Counted from the first letter of the stretch, positions 17,269 through 26,266 are shown. The stretch: DNA of 64,000 nucleotides from Streptomyces chattanoogensis (GCF_001294335.1 NZ_LGKG01000146.1:24134-88133); one strand, 5' to 3'. The notes: generated from the sequence alone by a model not told the origin. Numbers and translations: made by a program.

Positions 17269-18814
17269 CATCGCACTGGATTCGATGACCACCATCGGGG
17301 ACGTTCTCGGCACGCGGGCGGAGAGCCACCGCGACGAGACCTTCCTGAAGTTCCGCCAGGGCGACCTCAGCTTCGGACATGTGCACCACATGACCAACCG
17401 AGTGGCCCAGGGACTCGCGGCGCTCGGCGTCAGCCGCGGCGACCATGTCGCGGTGATGCTGCCCAACTGCCCCGAACTCCTTTACACCGTCTTTGCGTTG
17501 AGCCGACTCGGCGCCGTGGCCGTCCCCGTCAACACGGCCCTGTGCGGCAACCTCCTGCGCCGCGCCCTGGCCAACTCCCACTCCCGCTACCTCGTCATCG
17601 ACGCCCCGTACGCCGAGGAACTGCCCGCCCTCACGCCCTGCCTGCCCGGCCTGGCACACGTCGTCGTACGGACCCACGACGCCGCTCGGGCACCGTTCGG
17701 CGCGCTGGGCAAGCCGGCGGTCGCCCTGTCCAGTCTGCTGTCCTACGGTGCCGACACCCCCCGCGCCGATGTGGCGTTCTGCGACCTCCAGGCGATCATG
17801 TACACCTCCGGGACCACGGGCCCGTCCAAGGGCGCCATGGTCTCCCATTCGCTCGCCCTGACCTGCGCCCTGGACTCGCTGGACTTTCTCGACCGGTGGG
17901 GCAAGACGGCCTACTGCCCGCTTCCCCTCTTCCATGCCGCGGGTCTGTGGGACGGGGCCCTGTCCGCACTGCTCTCCGGCAGCCCCCTCGCCATCGCCGA
18001 CCGGTTCCATGTCTCGCGGTTCTGGGACGACGTACGGCACTTCGGCGCCCAGGTCGCGCTGAGCGTCTTCTCGATGATCCCCATGCTGCTCAACCAGAAG
18101 CCGACCGAGCGCGACAAGGACCACCCCCTGGAAGTCTTCTACATGGGCAAATCGGCCCTCGACAAACCGCTCTACGACAGGTTCGGAGTCCGTTCCGCGG
18201 AGTGCTACACCAGCACCGAGGCAGGCATCGCGACCGGCAGCCCGTACGGCGAATGGCGGCTCGGCTCCTGCGGGCAGGTGCACCACGAGCGCTTCGAGGC
18301 CGGCGTCGTGGACGCACTCGACCGGCAGGTCGGCCCGGGAGAGCCGGGCGAGCTGGTCCTGCGCCCCAAGCAGCCGTCCATCATCACCAGCGGGTACTAC
18401 GGCGCTCCGGACGCCACCGCCCACTGCTTCCGCAATATGTGGTTCCACACCGGTGACCGGGTGTGGCGCGACGGCGACGGCTATTTCTACTTCCTGGACC
18501 GCATGAAGGACGCCATACGCCGGCGGGGCGAGAACATCTCCGCCTTCGACCTGGAGTGCGAGGTCAATCTGCATCCGGCCGTGCTTGAGTGCGCCGCCGT
18601 CGGGGTGCCGTCAGAGCTGGAGGAAGAGGACGTGAAGCTGTTCGTCGTCGGACGCCCCGGCTCCGGCCTGGATGCCGCCGAAATCGTGGAGTTCTGCCGG
18701 AAGCAGCTCCCCCGGCACATGGTGCCCCGCTATGTGGAGTTCCTCGACGAACTGCCGCGTACGGCGACCGACAAGGTCGCCAAGCACCTGCTCCGGCAGG
18801 GCGTCGCGCAGTGA
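17261..18814 (+). CDS. ATP-dependent acyl-CoA ligase (CaiC-like)
   Basis: A 517-residue ANL-superfamily ligase. The AMP-binding P-loop YTSGTTGPSKG lies at about 184-194, the A5-type motif as YTSTEAG, the A7/A8 motifs as TGDRVWRDGDGYFYFLDRMKD and RRGENIS, and the A10 lysine as TATDKVAKH near the C-terminus. Similar to crotonobetaine/carnitine-CoA ligase and medium-chain acyl-CoA ligases. It would activate a carboxylic acid for the two acyl-CoA dehydrogenases and the MaoC hydratase beside it. Coupled on both sides: it overlaps the regulator gene by eight bases and the next gene by GTGA. Confidence 0.9.
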   Translation: MHDIALDSMTTIGDVLGTRAESHRDETFLKFRQGDLSFGHVHHMTNRVAQGLAALGVSRGDHVAVMLPNCPELLYTVFALSRLGAVAVPVNTALCGNLLRRALANSHSRYLVIDAPYAEELPALTPCLPGLAHVVVRTHDAARAPFGALGKPAVALSSLLSYGADTPRADVAFCDLQAIMYTSGTTGPSKGAMVSHSLALTCALDSLDFLDRWGKTAYCPLPLFHAAGLWDGALSALLSGSPLAIADRFHVSRFWDDVRHFGAQVALSVFSMIPMLLNQKPTERDKDHPLEVFYMGKSALDKPLYDRFGVRSAECYTSTEAGIATGSPYGEWRLGSCGQVHHERFEAGVVDALDRQVGPGEPGELVLRPKQPSIITSGYYGAPDATAHCFRNMWFHTGDRVWRDGDGYFYFLDRMKDAIRRRGENISAFDLECEVNLHPAVLECAAVGVPSELEEEDVKLFVVGRPGSGLDAAEIVEFCRKQLPRHMVPRYVEFLDELPRTATDKVAKHLLRQGVAQ

Positions 18815-18882
18815 ACCGGGAAGAGAACGTGAACCGGGAAGAGGCGATGGACCGGGAAGAGGCGATGGACTGGGAAGAGACC
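18811..18882 (+). repeat. Four in-frame 18-base repeats, each with a start codon and a purine-rich SD-like string
   Basis: Units at 18811-18828, 18829-18846, 18847-18864 and 18865-18882 all contain (G/A)TGRAC(C/T)GGGAAGAG. Each begins with GTG or ATG in the frame of the acyl-CoA dehydrogenase, and each carries GGGAAGAG placed 6-10 bases upstream of the next start. They encode NREENV, NREEAM, DREEAM and DWEETA. Confidence 0.92.
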
Positions 18883-20124
18883 GCGCAGGAGCGGGAATTC
18901 CGGCAGGAGGTGCGCGCCTTCGTCCGGGACCGGTTTCCCGCCTGCTACCGGCCGGATCCGGAGGCCGAACACAGCCTGGAGCCCGAGGATGTCTGGGGTT
19001 ACGACTGGCCGGCCGACCGGCGCTCCGCGGACCCGGAGCGACGCGCCGCAGCCCGCGCCTGGGCGGCCGCCCTGGCCGAACGGGGCTGGATCGCCCCGCA
19101 CCTCCCCGTCGCCTACGGCGGTGCAGGGTTGTCGCCCATGCGGGAGTTCATCCTCCGCGAGGAGATGATGCGCGCCGAAGTCCCCACCGTGAACGGCATC
19201 GGTGCGATGCTGCTCGGCCCGACGCTCGTGGAGTACGGGAACGACGAGCAGCGCGCGGCGCATCTGCCCGGCATCGCGCGCGGCGAGACGGTGTGGGCCC
19301 AGGGCTTCTCGGAGCCGGACGCCGGCTCCGACCTGGCTTCGCTGCGGACCACGGCAGTTCGCGAGCCGGCCGAGGCATCCGACGCAGCCGATGCCGAGGT
19401 GTACCGCGTCAACGGGCAGAAGGTGTGGACGTCGTCGGCCCAGCATGCCGACTGGCTGTTCGTCCTGGTGCGGACCGACCCGCGGGCGCCGAAGCACAAG
19501 GGCATCAGCTTCCTGCTCATCGACGCGACCAGCCCCGGCATCACCATCCGCCCCCTCCGCGACATGCGTGGCGCCGATCCGTTCGCCGAGATCCACTTCG
19601 ACGATGTGCGGGTGCCGGTCGCCAACCGGGTCGGCGAGGAGAACCGGGGCTGGTACGTGGCCATGGCGGCGCTCGGCTTCGAACGCGCGGGTATCGGCGC
19701 CACCATCAAGTTCGAGCGGGTGCTGGAGCGACTGATCACCTCTCTGCGCTCGGCGCAGGGGCAGGACTTCCGCCGCGCGGACACCGCCGTCCTGCGGCAT
19801 GAAATCGCCCAGCGCCATATCGAGCTGCGCGTCCAGTACGCGATGGCGCGTCTGACCGCCTCCCGGCAGACCGCCGGCGCCGTACCCGGCTACGAGGCGT
19901 CGGTCAGTCAGCTGCTGGGCGCCGAACTGCACCAACGCCTCGCCCGCACCGGCGCGAAGGCCTTCGGTCCGTACGCCCAGCTGTGGCAGCGGGACGGCGC
20001 GCCGATGGACGCCGCATTCGCGCATATGCGCTTCGACGCGGTGGCCGCCACGCTTCTCGGCGGCACGACGGAGATCCAGCGCAGCGTGATCGCGACCCGC
20101 GGACTGGGCCTGCCCCGGTCCTGA
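18811..20124 (+). CDS. Acyl-CoA dehydrogenase (first of two)
   Basis: About 437 residues from the GTG at 18811, which overlaps the ligase stop. Visible are the N-terminal helical domain, the FAD-binding strand segment WAQGFSEPDAGSDLASL, VNGQKVWTSSAQHADW in the middle domain, and the C-terminal FAD/TEIQ motif LLGGTTEIQRSVI. Reaction: alpha-beta dehydrogenation of an acyl-CoA with FAD and an electron-transfer flavoprotein. The first 24 codons are an oddity: four imperfect 18-base repeats, each opening with a start codon (GTG, GTG, ATG, ATG), so the true N-terminus is ambiguous (18811, 18829, 18847 or 18865). Confidence 0.9.
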   Translation: MNREENVNREEAMDREEAMDWEETAQEREFRQEVRAFVRDRFPACYRPDPEAEHSLEPEDVWGYDWPADRRSADPERRAAARAWAAALAERGWIAPHLPVAYGGAGLSPMREFILREEMMRAEVPTVNGIGAMLLGPTLVEYGNDEQRAAHLPGIARGETVWAQGFSEPDAGSDLASLRTTAVREPAEASDAADAEVYRVNGQKVWTSSAQHADWLFVLVRTDPRAPKHKGISFLLIDATSPGITIRPLRDMRGADPFAEIHFDDVRVPVANRVGEENRGWYVAMAALGFERAGIGATIKFERVLERLITSLRSAQGQDFRRADTAVLRHEIAQRHIELRVQYAMARLTASRQTAGAVPGYEASVSQLLGAELHQRLARTGAKAFGPYAQLWQRDGAPMDAAFAHMRFDAVAATLLGGTTEIQRSVIATRGLGLPRS

Positions 20125-20192
20125 CCCGCCCCGCACCGGCGCCGGGCCCAGGGCACCCGCGCGCCCCTGACACCCCCGACATCGGAGAAGCG

Positions 20193-21314
20193 ATGAACCT
20201 GACCTCCACCGAGGACCAGCGGCACATCCAGGCTGCGGCAGCCGAGCTGCTGGCGGCCCGGCGTATGACGGCCGGCGCACGGGCGGTACGCGAGGAGCCC
20301 GAGGGCCACTCGCCGGAACTGTGGAAGGAGATGACCGCACTCGGCTGGCCCGCGCTCGTGCTGCCCGAGGAACACGGCGGCCTGGGCGCCGGCTTCACCG
20401 ACCTCTGCCTGCTCTGCGAGGAGCTCGGCCGCCACCAGATACCGAGCCCCCTCCTGGCCACCGTGGCCTGCGCGGCCCTCCCGCTCGCGCGGCACGGCAG
20501 CGCGCAACTGTGCGCGCAGTGGCTGGGCGCGGTGGCGGAGGGCCGCACGCTGACGTACGTCCGCGCGGCACCGCACGGCCACTGGGGCACGGCCGGCTCG
20601 ACCCTGACGGCGACCCCGTCGGGCCGCGGAGGGTTCCGCCTCGACGGGACGGCCCTGTTCGTCCCGTACGCCGGGACCGCCGATGCGATGCTCGTCATGG
20701 CCCAGGTCGGCGACCGGACGGAACTGACGGCACTGCTGGTGGAGGCGGGCACCCCGGGCCTGCACCGGCACCGCCTCGACGTCGTCGGCAACACGCCCGA
20801 ATACCGCGTGGCCTTCACCGATGCCCCCGTCCCCGCTTCCCGAGTGGTCGGCACGGTGGGAGGCGGCGGCGCCGTGGCCGCGACAGCCGCCGCTCTGGGC
20901 ACCGCCGCCACCTGCGCCGAGATGGTCGGCGGCGCGCAGGGCGTGCTCGACATGACGGTGGCGTACGCCACGACACGCGAGCAGTTCGGCCGCCCCATCG
21001 GCAGCTTCCAGGCGGTCCAGCAGCACTGCGCGGACATGGCCGTGGACGTCCTCGGTGCCCGCGTGAGCACGTACGAGGCCGCTTGGCGGCTCACCCGGGA
21101 TCTCCCTGCCGAGCTGGCGGTGTCAGGGGCCAAGGCATGGGTGAGCGAGCGGTACGAGCGGGTCTGCGCACTGGCCCACCAAGTCCACGGCGCCATCGGC
21201 TTCACGGCCGAACACGACCTCCCCTTCTTCACCCGCCACGCTACGGCGGCGGCCCTGTCCTTCGGCGACGCCGACCACCACACGGGACGCGTGGCCGAGG
21301 CGCTGGGGCTCTGA
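20193..21314 (+). CDS. Acyl-CoA dehydrogenase (second of two)
   Basis: A 373-residue acyl-CoA dehydrogenase-like flavoprotein, shorter and more divergent than the first. Family features are LWKEMTALGWPALVLPEEHGGLG in the N-terminal domain, TREQFGRPIGSFQAVQQHCADM in the C-terminal domain and QVHGAIGFTAEHDL near the end. The middle domain is weakly conserved. In many actinobacterial pathways two such subunits form a heteromeric dehydrogenase (for example steroid ChsE pairs), which fits two adjacent unlike genes. GGAGAAG precedes the ATG at 20193, 68 bases after the previous gene. It ends the run. Confidence 0.88.
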   Translation: MNLTSTEDQRHIQAAAAELLAARRMTAGARAVREEPEGHSPELWKEMTALGWPALVLPEEHGGLGAGFTDLCLLCEELGRHQIPSPLLATVACAALPLARHGSAQLCAQWLGAVAEGRTLTYVRAAPHGHWGTAGSTLTATPSGRGGFRLDGTALFVPYAGTADAMLVMAQVGDRTELTALLVEAGTPGLHRHRLDVVGNTPEYRVAFTDAPVPASRVVGTVGGGGAVAATAAALGTAATCAEMVGGAQGVLDMTVAYATTREQFGRPIGSFQAVQQHCADMAVDVLGARVSTYEAAWRLTRDLPAELAVSGAKAWVSERYERVCALAHQVHGAIGFTAEHDLPFFTRHATAAALSFGDADHHTGRVAEALGL

Positions 21315-21416
21315 CGGCTCGCCAGCTCCGGGCCGGACGAGGCTCCGGCACCTGGTTGCGTCGGGCGGGTCTGCAGCACGCTGTGCTCCTCCATCCCACC
21401 GAGGACGGGGGAGCTT

Positions 21417-21872
21417 CTAGACCAGCGCGACGACGAACAGCGCAAAGGCGAGCACGATGACGCCGACGCGGACGTAGTGGAACCGGTCCCACCGCCTCAC
21501 CTGCTGCTTCCAGTCCGCGGGCACGCCCTCCCGCGACCAGGTCGCGACACGCGAGTTGATCGGCACCAGCAGCAGGATCGACATCACCACGCTCAGCACG
21601 AGCAGCACCGTGCCCGCGGCGACGAACGTCGCTCCCGCAGCGCCCCAGGCCAGTGCGGCCCACAACGCGCCGAGGACGACCGAGCCGATGTACCAGAACG
21701 GCATGACCCGGCCGAGCACGCGCGCCCCGTCGCTGCGAGCGTCGAGTCCGCCGTCGTTCGGGAGCCGATCGAGGATCGGGTTGACGAACACCGCCACCGC
21801 GAACTCCACGCCCACCATCACCCCGACGACGACCACCGTGACGACGGCCAGTGCGTCCCGCATGTTCTGCAT
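21417..21872 (-). CDS. DUF1772-type membrane protein
   Basis: A 151-residue integral membrane protein with four hydrophobic segments (LAVVTVVVVGVMVGVEFAVAVFV, then WYIGSVVLGALWAALAW, FVAAGTVLLVLSVVMSILLLVPIN and the C-terminal VGVIVLAFALFVVALV). The motif PINSRVATW is typical of the DUF1772/anthrone-oxygenase-like family. The ATG at 21872 has GGGAGGGG directly upstream. The gene is divergent from a TetR regulator with palindromes between them, so it is the likely regulated target. Function of the family is mostly unknown. Confidence 0.82.
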   Translation of the reverse strand: MQNMRDALAVVTVVVVGVMVGVEFAVAVFVNPILDRLPNDGGLDARSDGARVLGRVMPFWYIGSVVLGALWAALAWGAAGATFVAAGTVLLVLSVVMSILLLVPINSRVATWSREGVPADWKQQVRRWDRFHYVRVGVIVLAFALFVVALV

Positions 21873-21904
21873 GTCCCCTCCCAAGGGCAAGCGCCCCAGC
21901 GGTT

Positions 21905-21968
21905 CTAGCGCCGCTAGGTTCACATTCGATGCTAGACATGTCATCGCTCGACTGTCTAGCGGTGCTAG
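21905..21968. promoter_or_regulatory. CTAGCG palindromes, probable TetR operator
   Basis: CTAGCG-C-CGCTAG at 21905-21917 is a perfect 13-base palindrome. A near copy, CTAGCG-G-TGCTAG, is at 21956-21968 just upstream of the tetR start at 21978. Between them GCTAGAC (21931-21937) and GTCTAGC (21954-21960) form another inverted repeat. The rare CTAG tetramer thus occurs five times in 64 bases between two divergent genes, as expected of an autoregulated TetR operator region. Confidence 0.75.
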
Positions 21969-21977
21969 CATTCAGGC

Positions 21978-22553
21978 ATGTCGGTACGTGAACGCAAGGA
22001 ACGCGAGCGGGCCAACCGCCACCAGCTGATCGTCTCAACGGCCCGCGAACTCGCCGAAACCCACGGGTGGGACGCGGTCACCACGCGCCGGCTCGCCGAG
22101 CAGATCGAGTACAGCCAGCCCGTGCTCTACAGCCACTTCCGGGGCAAGGACGAGATCGTGGGAGCGGTCGCGCTGGAGGGGTTCGCCGAGCTGACGGCCT
22201 CGCTGCGCGCCGCGGTGCAGGAAGGAACCGCAGGCCGGGAGGCAATGGCGGCGCTGGCCCGCGCCTACACCGACTTCGCCGCGCACAACCCCGCCCTGTA
22301 CGACGCGATGTTCAGCCTCGACAACGGCCTCCCCTTCGCCGACGAGGCCACCCCCGCCCCCCTGCGCGAGGCGTTCCAGTCCCTGCTGGACCCGCTGGCC
22401 GACCACACACATCCCGACGAGCCGGGATTGTTCGTCGAGACGTTCTGGGCCGCACTGCACGGACTGGTCACCCTCACCCGCGCCGGACGCCTGCCCGCCG
22501 ACCGCGTGCCCGACCGTCTCACGCTCCTGGTCAACCGCTTCGTGCCCCGCTAG
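21978..22553 (+). CDS. TetR/AcrR-family transcriptional regulator
   Basis: A 191-residue regulator. The helix-turn-helix is at about residues 28-62 (GWDAVTTRRLAEQIEYSQPVLYSHFRGKDEIV). The C-terminal half is all-helical with the WHG-type feature ETFWAALHGLVTLTRAGRL, seen in TetR_C_33-like ligand domains. Divergent from the DUF1772 membrane protein gene and separated from it by CTAG-rich palindromes, so it probably represses that gene and itself. Confidence 0.93.
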   Translation: MSVRERKERERANRHQLIVSTARELAETHGWDAVTTRRLAEQIEYSQPVLYSHFRGKDEIVGAVALEGFAELTASLRAAVQEGTAGREAMAALARAYTDFAAHNPALYDAMFSLDNGLPFADEATPAPLREAFQSLLDPLADHTHPDEPGLFVETFWAALHGLVTLTRAGRLPADRVPDRLTLLVNRFVPR

Positions 22554-22702
22554 CGTCTGACGACGAGCGCAGCCGCGGCAGCCGAGAAAAGCCCGGCACC
22601 TCCCCACGCCTCCGCTCCCGCACCTCTGCGAAATTTCATCGGCATTTCAGCGCCTCCGGTAAGAATTGACGGTCAACACCGAGACAGCCGACCGGAGTTA
22701 CC

Positions 22703-25267
22703 ATGCCCATGCCCGGCACCCCGCTCCCTTCCCCGGTCACCGCCGGCCGGCAGCGCATCGCCTGGAGGAAGAAGGGGAACGGCAAGCGCGCGCATTCTCG
22801 TGGGTGGGCCCGCCGGCTGGTGACGGCCGTCGTCGCACTGGCGGCGGTGATCGCCCCGCTGCCGACGGAAACGCTGCCTCCCGCTTATGCACTGCCCGCC
22901 GCCCAGGCGAAGCCCCCGATGCCCGATGAGTGGGGGGAGATACCGCTCTACGACCACCCGATCAGCCAGTTCGGCTACGACGTGCGAAAAAAGGCCGGGA
23001 TGGCGTCTCCTGACAAACCGGAGGCCTTGTACCGTAACGCCGCGGTCGGCTTCGTCGACATGACGTCGGAGGTCGACAAGGCCCGGCATGCGGACGATCC
23101 CGAGACGGCACTCGCGGAGCTCAGCAAGAAGTACGGCGGGTTCCAGATCAGGGAGGCATCGGCCAGTCCGGACCTGTTCGCCGCCTTGGGGCTGGACCCC
23201 GAAGTCACGGCCTTGCTGGTCGTTCCCCGGCTCAACAATCCTCTGAGGGACAATTCCAACCCCAAAAGGTCCAAGGAGAACCCCGGGACACTCCACGCCG
23301 AGATGGAGCTCCTCAGAACGCTGAGGAAGCAAGGCATCCCCTGGGAACGGCTGTTGGCATTGTGGTCCGAGCGTTCACCGTGCAGGACCGGCCGCAGCCG
23401 CTGCTCTGAAAAGCTCCTGAAATACGCACCGCACCTCAAGATCTTCTTCTCCCTCACCCATCAGAGCTGGGAGGGCGGGGAGGCGGAGAAGATCAAAGAA
23501 GACCTCACGAAGGGGCTCAGAGACGAGGCCAAGCGCCGAGCGGAGATGAAGTCCGCCCCCGATCCCAAGGCACAGGCCGCCGTGGATTCCGCCTTCACTC
23601 CCGGCGCCGCCAGCGAGTGCGAGACCTCGGGGCTAGGGAAGCCGAAGCCCGGTCAGCCACTCGCCCTGATGGCGGCGTATGCACCGCCCGCCGGTTCCGT
23701 CCGCAGCGCCGCCTACCCCTGCGGCGAAGGCGACCCCGACGGCAATTCCAGGGACGGAAAGCCGTCCGCGCTCGCCAAGATGCTGGGAATGCCCGAATCC
23801 GACCCCGGCGGTATCGACTTCTCCTCACTGAACCTGCGCTATCTGTCCGACACCGGCTCGGCGAAGACCGGTCTGCGCTATTCCATGGGGGCGGCCCCCG
23901 TCGGGACCGGCGGTGACAACCGGCGGTCGGACGGGGTGAAGGCAGTGGCGGAGGCGTCGGACGCGTTCTTCGTCTGGCTCTCGCTGCGCCCGTCCGCGTT
24001 CTGGGTGAACCTCAACCCCACCGAGCCCGACCGCATCGCCGATTCCGCATTCGGGCGCACCGACGCCGGACGCATTCTGCTCCAGGCCGACTTGCGCATG
24101 AAGAAGACGATTGCGCAGCTGATCCACCCGGACACCACACTCGGCGCGGACTACTGGGGCCGGATCCAGGGGAGGTGCATGTCCATGCGCACATGGATCG
24201 TGCCGGGCGAGGCCAAGGTCCATGCGACGCCGGATGAGCTGTACATCATGGACGCGCCGCTCAAGGTGAAGATGGAGACCCAATATCTGCGGGAGGTCGG
24301 CGCCGGCGGCACCAAGGCGTGCACCCAGGAGAAATCCGCCGAGGAGCACAACGAGTCCCTCTTCCGCAGCATGATCCTGCCGAAGGTGGAAAAGGCGGTG
24401 AACACCGCCCCGGAGTACGCCGAGTTGCGACGGGTGTATATGAGCCGGGTCGCGGCCGAGTGGTACCGCGACGTCAGCCGGCGCAAGAACGTGACCTACG
24501 CGAAGCTCATCGACCAGGGCGACGTCAGCCGGTGGACCACCAAGAGCGACTGGAAGCCGCGCGACACGTTCGACGACTACGTCGACTCCTACAAGAAGGG
24601 CGAGTTCAAGGTCACTCGCCGCACGACGAAGGGCACCGTCGTCTACCAGAAGACGTATGTGTTCGGTGGTGTCGACCTGTCGCACGTCCCCTTCCACAAG
24701 GTGGACGACGGCCGGTTCAAGGCCGAGTGGCCGAACGCGTCCACGAGCGTCGACCGGTCCTGGGACAGGCCCGTCCGGGGCGCCGGCGGAAGCGAGCGGA
24801 CCCTGCTGCTGAGCGGCGGTCCGTCACCGGCCGCAGCGCGCCAGGCCGCGGACGAGCAGGGTTTCTCCTGGGCGGAATTCGTGGATTCGGTGCCGTTCCG
24901 CTGGGGGCTGCTGGGCACCGTCGCCTTCGCCGTTCTTTTCACCAGGTGGAGGCTGCGCCGTCAGACCCCGTCCGCGGTGACCACGGCTCCGCTGTCGACG
25001 TCGTCTCCTGCACGACCGCAGCGTACGTGGCAGCCCGCACCACCGCAGCGCACGTCGCAGCCCGCACCATCGCAGCCGACGTGGCGGCCTGCGCAGCGCC
25101 GGCCCACGTGGCTGACGGAAGGATCGCCTCCTGCGCGGCCGACAGTGGGACCGCCGCCGACGGGGCGGAGCGGGCCGCGCCACCTCTCCCTGCCCATGCG
25201 CACCTACTACTGGGGACGGTCCCTCCGGCGGAAGGCATGGGCGTTTTATGCGGCCCGCAAGAGGTAG
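22703..25267 (+). CDS. Secreted, membrane-anchored protein with deaminase-like zinc motif
   Basis: An 854-residue protein. Order: basic N-terminus and signal peptide (hydrophobic core about 39-52, likely cleavage after AQA near 69); a domain with HAE at 198-200 and SPC-x6-C with cysteines 227 and 234, which looks like the zinc site of the cytidine-deaminase-like fold used in polymorphic toxins; a long strand-rich domain (about 360-560) with segments LRYLSDTG, DAFFVWLSLRPSAFWVNLNP and FGRTDAGRILLQADL, found in actinobacterial and cyanobacterial hypothetical proteins; one membrane helix near 731-750; and a Pro/Gln/Arg-rich basic tail. So most of it should lie outside the cell. It stands alone between TetR and ATP-grasp genes. 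Activity unproven; the cysteine spacing is longer than the usual PCxxC. Confidence 0.7.
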   Translation: MPMPGTPLPSPVTAGRQRIAWRKKGNGKRAHSRGWARRLVTAVVALAAVIAPLPTETLPPAYALPAAQAKPPMPDEWGEIPLYDHPISQFGYDVRKKAGMASPDKPEALYRNAAVGFVDMTSEVDKARHADDPETALAELSKKYGGFQIREASASPDLFAALGLDPEVTALLVVPRLNNPLRDNSNPKRSKENPGTLHAEMELLRTLRKQGIPWERLLALWSERSPCRTGRSRCSEKLLKYAPHLKIFFSLTHQSWEGGEAEKIKEDLTKGLRDEAKRRAEMKSAPDPKAQAAVDSAFTPGAASECETSGLGKPKPGQPLALMAAYAPPAGSVRSAAYPCGEGDPDGNSRDGKPSALAKMLGMPESDPGGIDFSSLNLRYLSDTGSAKTGLRYSMGAAPVGTGGDNRRSDGVKAVAEASDAFFVWLSLRPSAFWVNLNPTEPDRIADSAFGRTDAGRILLQADLRMKKTIAQLIHPDTTLGADYWGRIQGRCMSMRTWIVPGEAKVHATPDELYIMDAPLKVKMETQYLREVGAGGTKACTQEKSAEEHNESLFRSMILPKVEKAVNTAPEYAELRRVYMSRVAAEWYRDVSRRKNVTYAKLIDQGDVSRWTTKSDWKPRDTFDDYVDSYKKGEFKVTRRTTKGTVVYQKTYVFGGVDLSHVPFHKVDDGRFKAEWPNASTSVDRSWDRPVRGAGGSERTLLLSGGPSPAAARQAADEQGFSWAEFVDSVPFRWGLLGTVAFAVLFTRWRLRRQTPSAVTTAPLSTSSPARPQRTWQPAPPQRTSQPAPSQPTWRPAQRRPTWLTEGSPPARPTVGPPPTGRSGPRHLSLPMRTYYWGRSLRRKAWAFYAARKR

Positions 25268-25299
25268 TCGTCCCTCCCCGTCGGCCCGAGGTATGAGCG

Positions 25300-26181
25300 C
25301 TATCGGGCCGCGGGGTGGGCCGGGACGGGGAGAGGCGCGACGGCAGGGTGCGTCCCGACGAGGCCGCCGGACGGTGTACGGGCGAGGTGCAGTACGGCGG
25401 ATGAGACCCGGGCGACCGCGTCCGGCACCTGGCGGAAGCTGGGGAAGTCGTTGATGTCGACGACCACCGGCCCGTCCGGTCCGAGCAGGAAGTCGACGCC
25501 GTACAGGTCGAGGCCGAAGGCCGCGCCGACCTCTTCCGCGATTCTGGCGACTTCGGGGGTGAGCGGCACCCGGCGCTCGCGTACGGCGTGGCCGGGGTGC
25601 AGCGGGGAGCACCGTTCGGTGGCGAACAGCTCGCCGGCGACGCAGTACACCTTCAGATCCGTACCGGAGTTGGGGACGTAGGGCTGGGCGATGAGCAGTC
25701 CGTCGCCTGCCGGTTCCGCGCCAGGATCCGTCAGGCTGTCGGGGCTCTCGACCAGGCGGACGGCGCGCCCGGAGCTGCCGTCCGCCGGCTTGACCACGAG
25801 GGGGAAGTCCGCGTCGGGCAGCTGCGCGAACTCCTCGGGCCGGGACGCCGCATAGGTCACCGGGACCGGCAGGCCGTGGGCGCGGGCGATCACCGCGGCC
25901 AGTGCCTTGTCGCGTACGCCGCGGATCGCCCGTACGTCGTTCACCGTCGTCAACCCGACCGCAGCGGCGGCTTCCAGGAGGCTCAGGCCCGGCCCGCCGG
26001 AGACCGTCTTGAGGACCCAGGCGTCGTGGCTGCCCGCTCGTATCGCCTCGGACATCCGGATCAGCGACCGGCCCGGCCGCATCACCTCCACTTGGTGGCC
26101 CCAGGCGGTGAGCCGGCGGACGACGTCCAGCGGCATGCCGTCGTGGCGGTACTGCTCCTCCACCAGGAAGCACAGTCTCAT
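25300..26181 (-). CDS. RimK-like ATP-grasp ligase
   Basis: About 293 residues from the ATG at 26181 (MRLCFLVEE); ten upstream codons are ignored because the family starts here. ATP-grasp features: a basic P-loop-like stretch, VVKPADGSSGRAVRLV (nucleotide-binding loop), IAQPYVPNSGTDLKVYCV, and the metal-binding end VDFLLGPDGPVVVDINDFPSF with the DIND variant of the E-x-N ligand set. Such enzymes ligate amino acids to carboxylates. ATP-grasp genes are known companions of tellurite-resistance (Ter) systems, and a terD gene is divergent from it across twin palindromes. Confidence 0.85.
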   Translation of the reverse strand: MRLCFLVEEQYRHDGMPLDVVRRLTAWGHQVEVMRPGRSLIRMSEAIRAGSHDAWVLKTVSGGPGLSLLEAAAAVGLTTVNDVRAIRGVRDKALAAVIARAHGLPVPVTYAASRPEEFAQLPDADFPLVVKPADGSSGRAVRLVESPDSLTDPGAEPAGDGLLIAQPYVPNSGTDLKVYCVAGELFATERCSPLHPGHAVRERRVPLTPEVARIAEEVGAAFGLDLYGVDFLLGPDGPVVVDINDFPSFRQVPDAVARVSSAVLHLARTPSGGLVGTHPAVAPLPVPAHPAAR

Positions 26182-26266
26182 CGGTGAAACCCCCGTAATC
26201 GCCGGTCGCATGTCACCCGCCCGTCCGGCAGACCCATGACCATGACACCGGGATCCTACGTGTGGT

